A stretch of DNA of 64,000 nt. It comes from Paenibacillus sp. 1011MAR3C5 (GTDB lineage Bacteria > Bacillota > Bacilli > Paenibacillales > Paenibacillaceae). The stretch is taken from contig NZ_QZCF01000003.1 of assembly GCF_003591485.1 (NCBI RefSeq), positions 434,001 to 498,000 on the forward strand, given 5' to 3'. Made by a program: the position numbers and the translations under genes. The notes beneath the pieces are model-generated. The model was not told where the DNA came from and searched no databases. It saw only the letters and a list, made by a program, of their open reading frames with translations. Positions 54,312 to 62,885 of this stretch are shown here, one piece after another (positions within the stretch are counted from its first letter, which is position 1; the number at the start of each line of letters is the position of its first letter).

Positions 54312-54351
54312 GAAGGACAGCTGCGCCCGGATAGGGCGTCAGCTGTCCTTC
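54312..54351. terminator. Bidirectional terminator between pit and the convergent gene
   Basis: GAAGGACAGCTG pairs with CAGCTGTCCTTC around a ~16-base loop with an inner CGCCC/GGGCG stem. Confidence 0.85.
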
Positions 54352-54370
54352 TTGCTTGCTCCAGATTAGT

Positions 54371-54943
54371 CTAGCGTCTTCGTTTGGTATGGCGCCGTCT
54401 GCCGGCAGTGCCGCTCTTGGATCTGCCGCTGCCGCTTCCGGTTCGGCGGCTCTTGCGTCTGGAGGGTCTGCGTTCGCTGCTTGAGCTTCCTCCGCTGCTT
54501 TCCTTTGCGCCCTTTTTGCCGAATGCGCCCATGAATACTTTCGCTAGCGGGGCCATCTGTGTGATGCTGCCGACGACCTTCTGAACTTTGGTGATTGTCG
54601 TTAATATGCCATCGAGGCCGCCCATCCGGTCGACAAAGCCTTTGATTTCATTCAGATTGGTAAGACTGGTCAGATTAGCGAGGGAGAAGCCCTTCTTCGG
54701 CTGCACCTCCGGCGGCTGGCTCGGCGGTACAACGGCCGGCAGCAGGCTTGGGCTTGCCTGCGTCTGCGAGATATGAACGTTCTGCGGCGGCTTGGCATCG
54801 CCAGTATAATGAATGGCGCCTTGTTGCCCATTATAAGGTCGGCTTAACGGATTCTGCCCTTGACGATGCGCATAATCCTGGTCGCGCCCAGCGCCTCCAC
54901 GGTTGCCGACGCCGGGATATTGATGATGATTCAAGGAGATCAC
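54371..54943 (-). CDS. Basic protein with YqfQ/VrrA-like segment, unknown function
   Basis: 190 residues in three parts: an N-terminal H/G/Q/P-rich disordered part, a central helical segment (FSLANLTSLTNLNEIKGFVDRMGGLDGILTTITKVQKVVGSITQMAPLAKVFMGAFGKKG, ~85-145), and a C-terminal S/R-rich tail ending in RRR. The middle resembles the YqfQ/VrrA proteins of Bacillus, which are linked to the spore. The start is GTG 54943 with only a weak ribosome site. The basic tail suggests binding to nucleic acid or a polyanion. The match is from memory and is moderate. Confidence 0.6.
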   Translation of the reverse strand: MISLNHHQYPGVGNRGGAGRDQDYAHRQGQNPLSRPYNGQQGAIHYTGDAKPPQNVHISQTQASPSLLPAVVPPSQPPEVQPKKGFSLANLTSLTNLNEIKGFVDRMGGLDGILTTITKVQKVVGSITQMAPLAKVFMGAFGKKGAKESSGGSSSSERRPSRRKSRRTGSGSGRSKSGTAGRRRHTKRRR

Positions 54944-55026
54944 AACCCTTTTTTTATTAGTCTATGGAATAGGCTATGAGGTGGATTGGACGAATGCCCG
55001 GTTATGGAATAAAATTAGTGATATAT

Positions 55027-55069
55027 GCCCTGTCGCAAGATGACAATGCCGCATCGGACGGGCTTTTTT
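55027..55069 (+). terminator. Orphan terminator-like hairpin upstream of yerC
   Basis: GCCC and GGGC close a hairpin with inner GATG/CATC, followed by six T. A TTGGAC(18 bp)TAAAAT pair at 54986-55015 could start a transcript of about 45-50 bases ending here. No gene ends nearby in this direction, so it may belong to a small RNA or be chance. Confidence 0.3.
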
Positions 55070-55102
55070 CTTACATCCTGTAAAGCGTGAAAACGGTAAC
55101 GT

Positions 55103-55131
55103 TTGAAAAAAAATCCTTAAACCTTTACAAT
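55103..55131 (+). promoter_or_regulatory. yerC promoter
   Basis: TTGAAA (55103-55108) and TACAAT (55126-55131) are 17 bp apart, with the start codon about 33 bases downstream. Confidence 0.6.
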
Positions 55132-55163
55132 GATAGCAATAGTACTCATGGGAGTGAATGCGA

Positions 55164-55454
55164 ATGCAGCTGAAGAAGCTGAATGATAAAGCAATAGACC
55201 AACTATTTGAAGCCATCCTCACATTGAAATCGGTAGAGGAATGTTATGTTTTCTTCGATGATTTGTGTACGGTTAACGAGATACAATCTTTGTCTCAGCG
55301 TCTGGAAGTAGCCCGTATGCTTGGCAAAGGCAGCACCTATAATCAGATTGAAGCGGAGACAGGTGCCAGCACAGCGACGATCTCGAGGGTGAAGCGTTGT
55401 TTGAATTACGGCAACGATGGATATAAAATGACACTAGAGAGATTGGGCCGCTAG
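55164..55454 (+). CDS. yerC: YerC/YecD-family TrpR-related protein
   Basis: 96 residues with a TrpR-like helix-turn-helix: FFDDLCTVNEIQSLSQRLEVARMLGKGSTYNQIEAETGASTATISRVKRCLNYG. Family members are small DNA-binding proteins of unclear ligand. ATG 55164 is chosen because GGGAGTG is 7 bases upstream; ATG 55158 is too close. It has its own promoter and is followed 15 bases later by cbiX. Confidence 0.92.
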   Translation: MQLKKLNDKAIDQLFEAILTLKSVEECYVFFDDLCTVNEIQSLSQRLEVARMLGKGSTYNQIEAETGASTATISRVKRCLNYGNDGYKMTLERLGR

Positions 55455-55469
55455 AAGGAAGGGCTCCAC

Positions 55470-56243
55470 ATGAATCCCGGCATTCTGGTCGTTAGTCACG
55501 GTTCCAGGGAAGAAAGTTGGGTCAACCTTATAGACGAAGCCGTACGCCAAGCATCGGGCAGCATCCATGTGCCCGTTGTTTCTGCGTTTTTGGAGATCGT
55601 CGGAGGGAGACTTATTCAGGATGGTATAGACGAGCTGGAGAGACAGGGAGTGACGGACATGTTCGTGCTCCCGTTATTCGTTTCTTCCGGCAGTACCCAT
55701 GTCGATGAGATCGGTCAGGCGTTCGGACTTACGCCGCTGACTGATTTTGAAGGAGACTTGGGTTTGTTTCGTGTGGAGGCGAATGTGCATTACGGCTCCC
55801 CCATTGACGATGATGAGGACATCGCTGAGATGTTGTACGCGCATATTTCGAATTTGTCGACATGCCCGGACCGGGAGGCTGTGCTGTTGATCGGCCATGG
55901 CAACAAGGAGCCGGTATTCCACGAGCGATGGCAGGCCGGATTATCGGGTCTTGCAGAGCGCGTACGGAGGCGCGGCGGATTCGGCGGGGCTGACTATGCG
56001 ATGCTGCTCCCCGATCAGGCAGCGGGCAAGCTGGAGGCCCTTCAGGGGCAGGATGATGTGGATGATGTCCTTGTTGTGCCTGTGTTCCTAAGCCAAGGCT
56101 ATTTCACGAATAAAGTAATACCCGCAAGACTTGAAGGATTGGCCTACCGGTATAACGGCCGGGCCATGCTGCCTCATCCCGCTATCAAGAGATGGCTTCA
56201 TGGGCAGATGGCCGGCTGGCTGTCCCGTTACGGTTATTGTTAG
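55470..56243 (+). CDS. Sirohydrochlorin chelatase, CbiX/SirB type
   Basis: 257 residues: two similar halves of the CbiX fold. The first has GILVVSHGSREESWVNLIDEAV and VLPLFVSSGSTHVDEIGQAFG, the second AVLLIGHGNKEPVFHERW and VLVVPVFLSQGYFTNKVIPARL. His in SHGSR and in SSGSTH are the metal ligands. It inserts Fe2+ or Co2+ into sirohydrochlorin; with CobA of the nitrite cluster it would help to make siroheme. The two-half form is longer than single-domain CbiX and like SirB. Confidence 0.9.
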   Translation: MNPGILVVSHGSREESWVNLIDEAVRQASGSIHVPVVSAFLEIVGGRLIQDGIDELERQGVTDMFVLPLFVSSGSTHVDEIGQAFGLTPLTDFEGDLGLFRVEANVHYGSPIDDDEDIAEMLYAHISNLSTCPDREAVLLIGHGNKEPVFHERWQAGLSGLAERVRRRGGFGGADYAMLLPDQAAGKLEALQGQDDVDDVLVVPVFLSQGYFTNKVIPARLEGLAYRYNGRAMLPHPAIKRWLHGQMAGWLSRYGYC

Positions 56244-56273
56244 TGTTGTTCCATTAAGGAGGAGCGAGTTGCA

Positions 56274-57182
56274 ATGAAACGCGCGAGGCTTATCTATAAT
56301 CCGACGTCGGGAAGAGAAGAGATGAAACGACGGCTCCCGGATATTTTGCAGCGGCTGGATCAAGGCGGCATCGAGGCGACCTGTCATGCGACCATTGGCG
56401 AAGGCGATGCTACGCTTGCCGCTGCCGATGCGGCAGAGCGAGGCTATGATATGATCATTGCAGCGGGAGGTGACGGCACGCTCTACGAAGTCATCAACGG
56501 ACTTGCGAATAAGCCCAATCGTCCGCCGCTGGGCATACTGCCAGTAGGCACGACGAATGACTTCGCGCGCGCGACGGGCATTCCGAAGCATTGGGAGTAT
56601 GCCTGCGATCTGATCATCGGCCAATATACAAGACCTGTCGATGTGGGCGTGGCGAATGAGCGTTATTTCATTAATATAGCCGGCGGCGGTTCACTGACGG
56701 AGCTGACCTATGATGTGCCGAGCAAGCTGAAGACGATGATTGGGCAATTGGCTTATTATATGAAGGGTCTGGAGAAGATGACACGCCTTCGTCCGACGGA
56801 GTTGAAGTTTGTGGCAGAGGGCGTCGGAGAATTCCACGACGAGTTCATGCTATTCCTCATCTGCAACAGCAACTCTGTGGGAGGCTTCGAGCGGCTTGCG
56901 CCGGATTCCAAGCTGGACGACGGCTTGCTGGATGTACTTCTGATCCGCAAGATGAATCTGGCGGAATTTATCCGGCTCGTCACGCTGGCTCTTCGGGGCG
57001 AGCACTTGTCCGATCCGCATGTGATCCATCTGCGCACGAACAGCCTGAAGGTAACGACACCGGATTACGTGCAGATCAACCTGGACGGCGAGTATGGCGG
57101 CGTGCTGCCAGCGCACTTCTCAGTGCTTCCGTCGCATCTGCGCATCTTCGCGGATGAGACTGGCGTATCGACATATCGGTAA
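56274..57182 (+). CDS. dagK: Diacylglycerol kinase (DagK type)
   Basis: 302 residues; phosphorylates diacylglycerol in lipid recycling, cytoplasmic/peripheral. RARLIYNPTSGREEMKRRLPDIL opens the protein; IIAAGGDGTLYEVINGLANKPNRPPLGILPVGTTNDFARA is the nucleotide-binding region; FINIAGGGSLTELTYDVPSKLKTMIGQLAYYMKG and FLICNSNSVGGFERLAPDSKLDDGLLDV are the DagK-specific parts. GGAGGAG precedes the ATG. It is 40 bases upstream of the RNA methyltransferase gene. Confidence 0.96.
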   Translation: MKRARLIYNPTSGREEMKRRLPDILQRLDQGGIEATCHATIGEGDATLAAADAAERGYDMIIAAGGDGTLYEVINGLANKPNRPPLGILPVGTTNDFARATGIPKHWEYACDLIIGQYTRPVDVGVANERYFINIAGGGSLTELTYDVPSKLKTMIGQLAYYMKGLEKMTRLRPTELKFVAEGVGEFHDEFMLFLICNSNSVGGFERLAPDSKLDDGLLDVLLIRKMNLAEFIRLVTLALRGEHLSDPHVIHLRTNSLKVTTPDYVQINLDGEYGGVLPAHFSVLPSHLRIFADETGVSTYR

Positions 57183-57221
57183 GGGGTCAGTCAACAGCAA
57201 GCTAGAGAGAACGGAGATTAT

Positions 57222-58679
57222 ATGACTAGAAAATCTGGAAGAAACGCGAGAGGCGGGGGACCGGCGAAGCCGAGCTACGACACTCCGTTTCAAAAAAACG
57301 AAGAAGTTACGGTCGACCTGGTCGGCCTGACTCATGACGGTGACGGGGTAGGCCGGGCAAACGGCTTTACCCTTTTTGTTCAAGGCGGGCTTCCCGGGGA
57401 GCAGGCGCGCGTGCGCGTGATGAAGCTGAAGAAGCAATACGGGTATGCCCGCTTGCAGGAGCTGGTGAAGGCCAGTCCTGACCGGATTAACCCGCCTTGC
57501 GATATCTATAAGGAATGCGGCGGCTGCCAGCTGCAGCACTTCGACTATGAAGCGCAGCTCGCTTGGAAGCGGCAGCATGTCGTCGACAACTTGACGCGTA
57601 TTGGTAAGCTGAGCGTGGCTGGCGAGAGAGACGCTCAGGATGGCGTTATCGTGCATCCGACCATCGGCATGGACGATCCGTGGCGCTACCGTAATAAGGC
57701 GGCTGTGCCTGTCGGTGCAGCTGGGGAGAATGGCGAGCTGGTCGCTGGCTTCTACGCGCGCGGCACGCACCGCATTATCGATATGGATGATTGTTTGATT
57801 CAGCACGAGCACAACGACGAGGTCGTCCGCGTCGTGAAGAAGGTTGCGCGCGAGCTGCGCATCCAGCCTTACGATGAATCGACGGGCAAGGGCGTCCTGC
57901 GCCATATTATGGCTCGCACTGGCGTCGTAACCGGCGAGATCATGGTCGTGCTGGTGACCAACAGCAAGCGGCTGCCTCGCCAGCCGGAGTGGATAGAGCA
58001 TCTGCGCGCTTCGCTGCCGAGACTGAAGAGCATCGTGCAGAACGTGAACGAAGAGCACACCAACGCGATCTTCGGCGATGAGACACGCGTCCTGTGGGGA
58101 AGCGAGTTCATCTACGATGAGCTGGACGGCATCCGCTTCGCGATCTCGGCCCGCTCGTTCTACCAGATCAATCCGGCTCAGACGGTGGCTCTGTACCGTA
58201 AGGCGGTCGAGTATGCGGCTCTGAGCGGCAAGGAGCGGGTCATAGACGCGTATTGCGGCATTGGCACGATCTCGCTGTTCCTGGCGAGACAAGCCGGCCA
58301 TGTGTACGGCGTCGAGATTGTGCCGGAGGCGATCGAAGACGCGAAGCGCAACGCGGCGCTGAACGGCATCGACAACGCCAGCTTCGAAGCAGGCCCCGCC
58401 GAGGTCGTCATGCCTCGCTGGCGCAAGGAAGGCGTAGAAGCCGACGTCGTCGTCGTCGACCCGCCGCGCAAGGGCTGCGACCCGGCGCTGCTGGAGACGA
58501 TCCTCGCGCTCCAGCCGAAGCGCGTCGTCTACGTGAGTTGTAACCCATCCACACTAGCGCGTGACCTGCGTATCCTGGAGGATGGCGGGTATAAGACCGT
58601 GGAAGTGACTCCGGTGGATATGTTTCCTTGGACGGTTCATGTGGAGTCCTGCGTGTCGTTAACAAGAACTATTGAATAG
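57222..58679 (+). CDS. rlmCD: 23S rRNA (uracil-5-)-methyltransferase, RumA/RlmCD type
   Basis: 485 residues; adds methyl groups from SAM to 23S rRNA uridines. After a short basic start, a TRAM domain (EVTVDLVGLTHDGDGVGRANGFTLFV..GGLPGEQARVRVMKLKKQYGYARL) is followed by the [4Fe-4S] cysteines in CDIYKECGGCQLQHFDYEAQLAWKRQHV. The SAM fold has IDAYCGIGTISLFLA; VVVDPPRKGCDPALLE and the nucleophile Cys in YVSCNPSTLARDL end the domain. Single or dual site specificity cannot be told from sequence. The host-type region ends here. Confidence 0.95.
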   Translation: MTRKSGRNARGGGPAKPSYDTPFQKNEEVTVDLVGLTHDGDGVGRANGFTLFVQGGLPGEQARVRVMKLKKQYGYARLQELVKASPDRINPPCDIYKECGGCQLQHFDYEAQLAWKRQHVVDNLTRIGKLSVAGERDAQDGVIVHPTIGMDDPWRYRNKAAVPVGAAGENGELVAGFYARGTHRIIDMDDCLIQHEHNDEVVRVVKKVARELRIQPYDESTGKGVLRHIMARTGVVTGEIMVVLVTNSKRLPRQPEWIEHLRASLPRLKSIVQNVNEEHTNAIFGDETRVLWGSEFIYDELDGIRFAISARSFYQINPAQTVALYRKAVEYAALSGKERVIDAYCGIGTISLFLARQAGHVYGVEIVPEAIEDAKRNAALNGIDNASFEAGPAEVVMPRWRKEGVEADVVVVDPPRKGCDPALLETILALQPKRVVYVSCNPSTLARDLRILEDGGYKTVEVTPVDMFPWTVHVESCVSLTRTIE

Positions 58680-59047
58680 AAGCCACTTTTACCTGATAAA
58701 GTCCGAACATTCCATTGTTCGGACTTTATATTATTTAGGGGACCGATCTGATTGAGTAAACTGAAGTCCGGTTCAAGCAAGTCAAATGCGTCTTTAGGAC
58801 TACGTATGGTTGTTTGTTCATAAGTTGGGACGGTCAGGGTTTTGGCTAGCTTTAACATGGCTGTCAATTGCCGAGCTTTGCCAATGCCGATTCCTTTTAT
58901 GCACATAAGCTGCTGCTCCGACACGTCCATTAATTCAGTCGTTGTCGGAAATTGATCAAATAGCTGCTGAATAGGATAACTGTCGGGACGCTCCCGTAAA
59001 CACTCTGAAATCAGCTTTTTAAGTTCTTCATAGCAATAGTTGTACAT
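58637..59047 (-). pseudogene. C-terminally truncated RadC-like gene
   Basis: The first ~95 codons match the N-terminal part of RadC/JAB proteins of mobile elements: helical MYNYCYEELKKLISECL, the helix-hairpin-helix MCIKGIGIGKARQLTAMLKLAKTL, then the linker TIRSPKDAFDLLEPDF. The JAB/MPN metalloprotease-like domain that should follow is missing. The frame instead runs through the rlmCD terminator into its antisense strand. An AGGAGGC site remains before the ATG. A deletion or insertion at about 58,750-58,770 removed the rest, marking the edge of the AT-rich island. Confidence 0.75.
58698..58727. terminator. Bidirectional terminator after rlmCD
   Basis: AAAGTCCGAACA (58698-58709) pairs with TGTTCGGACTTT (58716-58727) around a 6-base loop. 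Confidence 0.85.
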
Positions 59048-59081
59048 AAATTCTGCCTCCTGATATAAAATGGAAAATTAA

Positions 59082-59113
59082 AGAGACGGACACGTTTGAT
59101 CGTGTCCGTCTCT
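59082..59113. terminator. Perfect 13-bp hairpin at the island edge
   Basis: AGAGACGGACACG pairs with CGTGTCCGTCTCT around a 6-base loop. It lies between the RadC remnant and the first island gene. No T-tract follows on the plus strand; on the minus strand TTTAATTTTCC follows. Confidence 0.6.
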
Positions 59114-59220
59114 ATGCATGATGAGCCTCTCGCGAGGACTACCTATCTATATAGGTATCAGGGGTATAATATAGATTTAAAAAACATTTAAATTCGAATA
59201 GGACTAAAGAAGGAGAAATT

Positions 59221-59241
59221 ATGAATCACGTCGAATATTGA
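59221..59241 (+). CDS. Possible six-codon leader peptide
   Basis: A strong GAAGGAG site is followed by ATG, five codons (NHVEY) and TGA, 33 bases before the start of the double-ATPase gene. It could be a leader peptide or a decayed start. Too short to judge from similarity. Confidence 0.2.
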   Translation: MNHVEY

Positions 59242-59274
59242 AAGTTAATAATTTTCTTGGAGTGGAGTGATATA

Positions 59275-61668
59275 ATGGCCCAAATACCATTTAAAGTTTC
59301 AGCTAGAACAGCTAGACTTATCGGTCGTGAAAACGTTAGTAATGCCGATGGTGCTATTATAGAATTGATAAAAAATTCGTATGATGCTGGAGCCTCAGCT
59401 TGTGTTGTTTATTTTGATTTTCATCCTGAGAATATCGTTGAAGAAAATTCTATTTACATAATTGATAATGGAATTGGTATGGATAGAACGATAATAGAAA
59501 ATTATTGGATGACAATTGGAACTAATAATAAAGAAGTGAACTTCATTGGCGAGGATGGCCGTGTTAAATCAGGAGCAAAGGGGATTGGCAGATTTGCTCT
59601 TGATAGACTGGGTAGTAAAGCTGAGATGATAACAAAGCCGAAATCCAAGGGTGAGACATTTTTTTGGAGTGTTGATTGGAATGACTTTGATAACATTGGA
59701 GTGACTATAGAAGAGGTCTATGCCGATATAGATGTAGTTGATAATATGAACTTTCATGAAACAGTTTTTGATATATTGAAAGGTACTAGATACGAGGAAT
59801 TACTGAAGGATCATAATTTTAATAATGGAACTATAATTAGAATTAAAGTAGCAAGGGACCCTTGGGAAGATTATTTTGTTGATAGGATTAGTACAAATTT
59901 AGAGTTCTTAGTACCAATTGACGATAATTCTCAATTTGAATTGATTTTATTAAGTTCAGAGTTCCCGGAGAAATATGGGCTTATTAATTCATTATTAAAT
60001 TATGATTACGATTATAAATTACATGCAAAAGTCAACTCTGATAATTCAGTTAAGATTTCATACCATAGAAATGAATTTGATCCTAAGATTATTGATATGG
60101 ACTTATTTCAACTGGAAGAAATGATGCATTACCCATATACGTTTGAAGTATTTGAAAATGGGAAATTCGAAAAACTAACTACCGTAAATAAGCTTATGCC
60201 TAATTATGAAAAAAAATATAATAAAGGCGTTTTGAATAGTTTGGGTAATTTTGAGTTTACGATGTATTTTCTTAAAAGAAACTTTAGTCAGGGTGATAGA
60301 AAGAAATTCTATTATAGATATTTTGATGTAGGTAAAAGAAATATCTGGATGGATACATTTGCGGGGATAAAGGTTTATAGAGATCATTTTAGAGTTAGAC
60401 CGTATGGAGAAATGGGGGGGAGTTCCTTTGATTGGTTGATGCTTGGAGAACGAGCTGCAAAAAGTCCAGCAGCACCCAGCCATAAATCAGGATCGTGGAG
60501 AGTAAGGCCTAATCAAATATCCGGAAGTATTTCTATATCTAGGTTGGACAACATTAATCTTGAGGATAAATCAAGTCGTGAAGGTTTTCAGGAGAATGTT
60601 TCTTTCATGGCATTAAAGGATTTAGTCTTGAAAATTATTCAAGAATTTGAAACTGATAGACAATATGTGATGAGGGCTTTAGATAAACTATATACAAATA
60701 AAAACATTGATGAGCAAGAAAAGAAAAGGGCAAATCAAATTGCAAAGCAAATTGTTAGTAAAATAGATAATAATGTTTCAGAGGAAAAATTAAATCAGTT
60801 AATTAGTAAAGATTCTAAAAGTGCAGAAAACGTCGGAATACTTGCTAAGTCATATCTAGCACAGTTAAAAACAAATAAGGATCTAATAAGTGAGTTGCAA
60901 TTACTAAGGGCTCTAGCAAGTACTGGTTTAACACTCACTTCGTTTGCACATGACTTGAACAACTTAAGTGCGAATATTGTGCAGAGAAATATTAATCTAA
61001 AAAAAATAATAAGTCGATTAATAAATGAAGAAGAGGTTAAAAATCTACAGCCATTTCTAAATCCTTTAATAGTAATAGATGATATGGCCATACAGGATGA
61101 AAGATTGAAAAAATGGTTGGAATTTTCACTAAATACGATAAAAGTAGATAAGCGAACAAGAAAGAAAATAGAGTTGTATAAATACTTCGAAGAATTTAGT
61201 AGAACATGGGAATCAGTGCTTAACTTTCAAAAAGTTAAGTTAACAGTTCCAACATCTACGGAGAAAAAATGTTTTTTACGAATATTTGAAATTGATTTTG
61301 ATAGCATTTTCAACAATCTAATTTCGAATTCTTTGACTGCTTTTAGAAGACCTGATGCAGATGATGAAAGAACTATTACAATTGAACTAATTCAAGATAG
61401 TAATGAAATTATCATTGATTTCACAGATTCAGGCCCAGGTCTATCATCTGATATTGATGATCCAAATAAAATATTTGAAGCTTTTTATACTACAAAGCGA
61501 GATGAACTAGGTAAAGAGATAGGAACTGGATTAGGAATGTGGATTATCAAATCAACAGTTGAAGAATATAAAGGTAATATTAAAATTAAGCGACCTCGAC
61601 CAGGTTTATCAATACAATTTGTTTTTCCTACAAGAAAAGATGAAGGAGTAACTGAGAACGATGAATAG
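59275..61668 (+). CDS. Double GHKL ATPase: MORC/Hsp90-like N-terminus, histidine-kinase-like C-terminus
   Basis: 797 residues, AT-rich. Residues ~1-200 form a first Bergerat ATPase: AIIELIKNSYDAGA with Glu30 and Asn34, DNGIGM with Asp64, and GAKGIGRFALDRLG at 100-113, as in MORC/Hsp90/MutL proteins. Residues ~470-560 are helical. A histidine-kinase core follows: ASTGLTLTSFAHDLNNL with candidate phospho-acceptor His559, N box NNLISNSLTAF (~680), DFTDSGPGLS (~717), and KEIGTGLGMWIIKSTVEEY (~745). There are no membrane helices. ATG 59275 follows GGAGTGGAGTG; TTG 59257 is less likely. The next gene, a receiver, overlaps it by 8 bases. Confidence 0.88.
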   Translation: MAQIPFKVSARTARLIGRENVSNADGAIIELIKNSYDAGASACVVYFDFHPENIVEENSIYIIDNGIGMDRTIIENYWMTIGTNNKEVNFIGEDGRVKSGAKGIGRFALDRLGSKAEMITKPKSKGETFFWSVDWNDFDNIGVTIEEVYADIDVVDNMNFHETVFDILKGTRYEELLKDHNFNNGTIIRIKVARDPWEDYFVDRISTNLEFLVPIDDNSQFELILLSSEFPEKYGLINSLLNYDYDYKLHAKVNSDNSVKISYHRNEFDPKIIDMDLFQLEEMMHYPYTFEVFENGKFEKLTTVNKLMPNYEKKYNKGVLNSLGNFEFTMYFLKRNFSQGDRKKFYYRYFDVGKRNIWMDTFAGIKVYRDHFRVRPYGEMGGSSFDWLMLGERAAKSPAAPSHKSGSWRVRPNQISGSISISRLDNINLEDKSSREGFQENVSFMALKDLVLKIIQEFETDRQYVMRALDKLYTNKNIDEQEKKRANQIAKQIVSKIDNNVSEEKLNQLISKDSKSAENVGILAKSYLAQLKTNKDLISELQLLRALASTGLTLTSFAHDLNNLSANIVQRNINLKKIISRLINEEEVKNLQPFLNPLIVIDDMAIQDERLKKWLEFSLNTIKVDKRTRKKIELYKYFEEFSRTWESVLNFQKVKLTVPTSTEKKCFLRIFEIDFDSIFNNLISNSLTAFRRPDADDERTITIELIQDSNEIIIDFTDSGPGLSSDIDDPNKIFEAFYTTKRDELGKEIGTGLGMWIIKSTVEEYKGNIKIKRPRPGLSIQFVFPTRKDEGVTENDE

Positions 61669-62284
61669 AATTGCTTACATTGATGATGAAGAAGATGTTG
61701 TAAGGCAGTTTCAAATTATTATGATGGATGACTTTGAAGTCATCGAACTTAGATTAAAAGATAGTGTGGAAGAAATGGTTGAAGATATTATTGAATCAAA
61801 AGTTTCGGGAGTTGTAATTGATTATAATTTAAATAGTTCACAGTCAAAGGTGCACTATAATGGTGTAAATCTAATAAGAGAGTTATTAAATACGATCAAG
61901 GAGTTTCCATGCTATATTTTAACTTCCCACGAGTCTGAAGCGGAAGGCACTCTTTTAGATCCAGAGTTTATTAGAGCTAAAGAGTTTGTAGCTAAAGAAA
62001 AGGAGTTTTTCGTTCATAAATTAAAGACTAAAATAGAAAGTTATGAAAAAAGAATAGAACTATTTAAACTAGAACTTATGTCTTTGATGGATTTATATCC
62101 TAACCTAACATCAAAAGAAGAAGAGAGATTAATAGAGTTAGATAATATTCTTGAGTTAAATTCAAATAGTTATAAATCATTACCGAGTGACATAAAGAAA
62201 ATATCAAGTGATGCTCGATTAGATAGACTAATTCAACTGTCGGAAGCTCTCGTAGACGAGATGAGGGATGAAACTGATGATTAA
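61661..62284 (+). CDS. Receiver-domain protein with helical C-terminus
   Basis: 207 residues. All receiver catalytic residues are present: Asp8 and Asp9 in IDDEED, phospho-acceptor Asp54 in VVIDYNL, Thr88 in ILTSHE, and Lys112 in KEFVAKEKEFF. Residues ~115-207 are predicted helices, many charged, with no DNA-binding motif or enzyme domain. It overlaps the kinase-like gene by 8 bases and the HNH gene downstream. The likely role is to accept phosphate from His559 of the upstream protein and act through protein contact, perhaps on the nuclease or methyltransferase. No named family recognised. Confidence 0.85.
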   Translation: MNRIAYIDDEEDVVRQFQIIMMDDFEVIELRLKDSVEEMVEDIIESKVSGVVIDYNLNSSQSKVHYNGVNLIRELLNTIKEFPCYILTSHESEAEGTLLDPEFIRAKEFVAKEKEFFVHKLKTKIESYEKRIELFKLELMSLMDLYPNLTSKEEERLIELDNILELNSNSYKSLPSDIKKISSDARLDRLIQLSEALVDEMRDETDD

Positions 62285-62885
62285 GCTTAGGGATAGGCTC
62301 CCTGTTCGCTCTTTTACAAGACAGTATAGCAGTTACAGAAGTTACAAGCCTTATTTAAGTGAAGATTTTAATAATAGATGTGGCTACTGTGATGATTTCG
62401 ATGGATGGGTTGGAGGGGAGAGAACTTACCATATTGATCATTTTGCTCCAAAGTCTAAATTTTCATCTTTAGAGAATGAATATTCAAATTTGGTATATGC
62501 GTGTCCCTTTTGTAATAGATTTAAAAGCAATGATTGGCCTTCTGACGATCATACTGTGTCTTTTATTGATAACAAAGGATATATAGATCCATGTGATGAA
62601 CGATATGAGGCTCATTTTTATAGAGATACCTATGGGAATATTAGGCCAAACAATGAGTTGGCTGAGTATATGAGAAAAAAACTTCAACTATTTTTATCAA
62701 GGCATCGTATTATTTGGAACTTAACAAGAATTAAGATTGAACTCGATAGAATTAAACCGCTATTAGATAAACACAAGCATGATGATGAAAAGTTTAATAG
62801 AATTAAAGATATATATTTTCAATTGAGCATGGAGTTTCAAGATTACTTGAATTACTTACTAGGGGAAAAATTGAAAAATGGATAA
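62277..62885 (+). CDS. HNH endonuclease
   Basis: About 202 residues. The beta-beta-alpha-metal core is complete: CGYCDD zinc knuckle half, YHIDHFAPKSKF with the catalytic His-Asp-His, and NLVYACPFCNRFKSNDWP with the second CxxC, Asn and His-equivalent region. The arrangement resembles HNH proteins of restriction and of Septu-like (PtuB) defence systems. The rest is helical (RKKLQLFLSRHRIIWNLTRIKIELDRIKPLLDKH). ATG 62277 is 9 bases after GAGGG; ATG 62268 abuts it and adds three residues. Its last 8 bases overlap the methyltransferase gene. Confidence 0.88.
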   Translation: MIKLRDRLPVRSFTRQYSSYRSYKPYLSEDFNNRCGYCDDFDGWVGGERTYHIDHFAPKSKFSSLENEYSNLVYACPFCNRFKSNDWPSDDHTVSFIDNKGYIDPCDERYEAHFYRDTYGNIRPNNELAEYMRKKLQLFLSRHRIIWNLTRIKIELDRIKPLLDKHKHDDEKFNRIKDIYFQLSMEFQDYLNYLLGEKLKNG

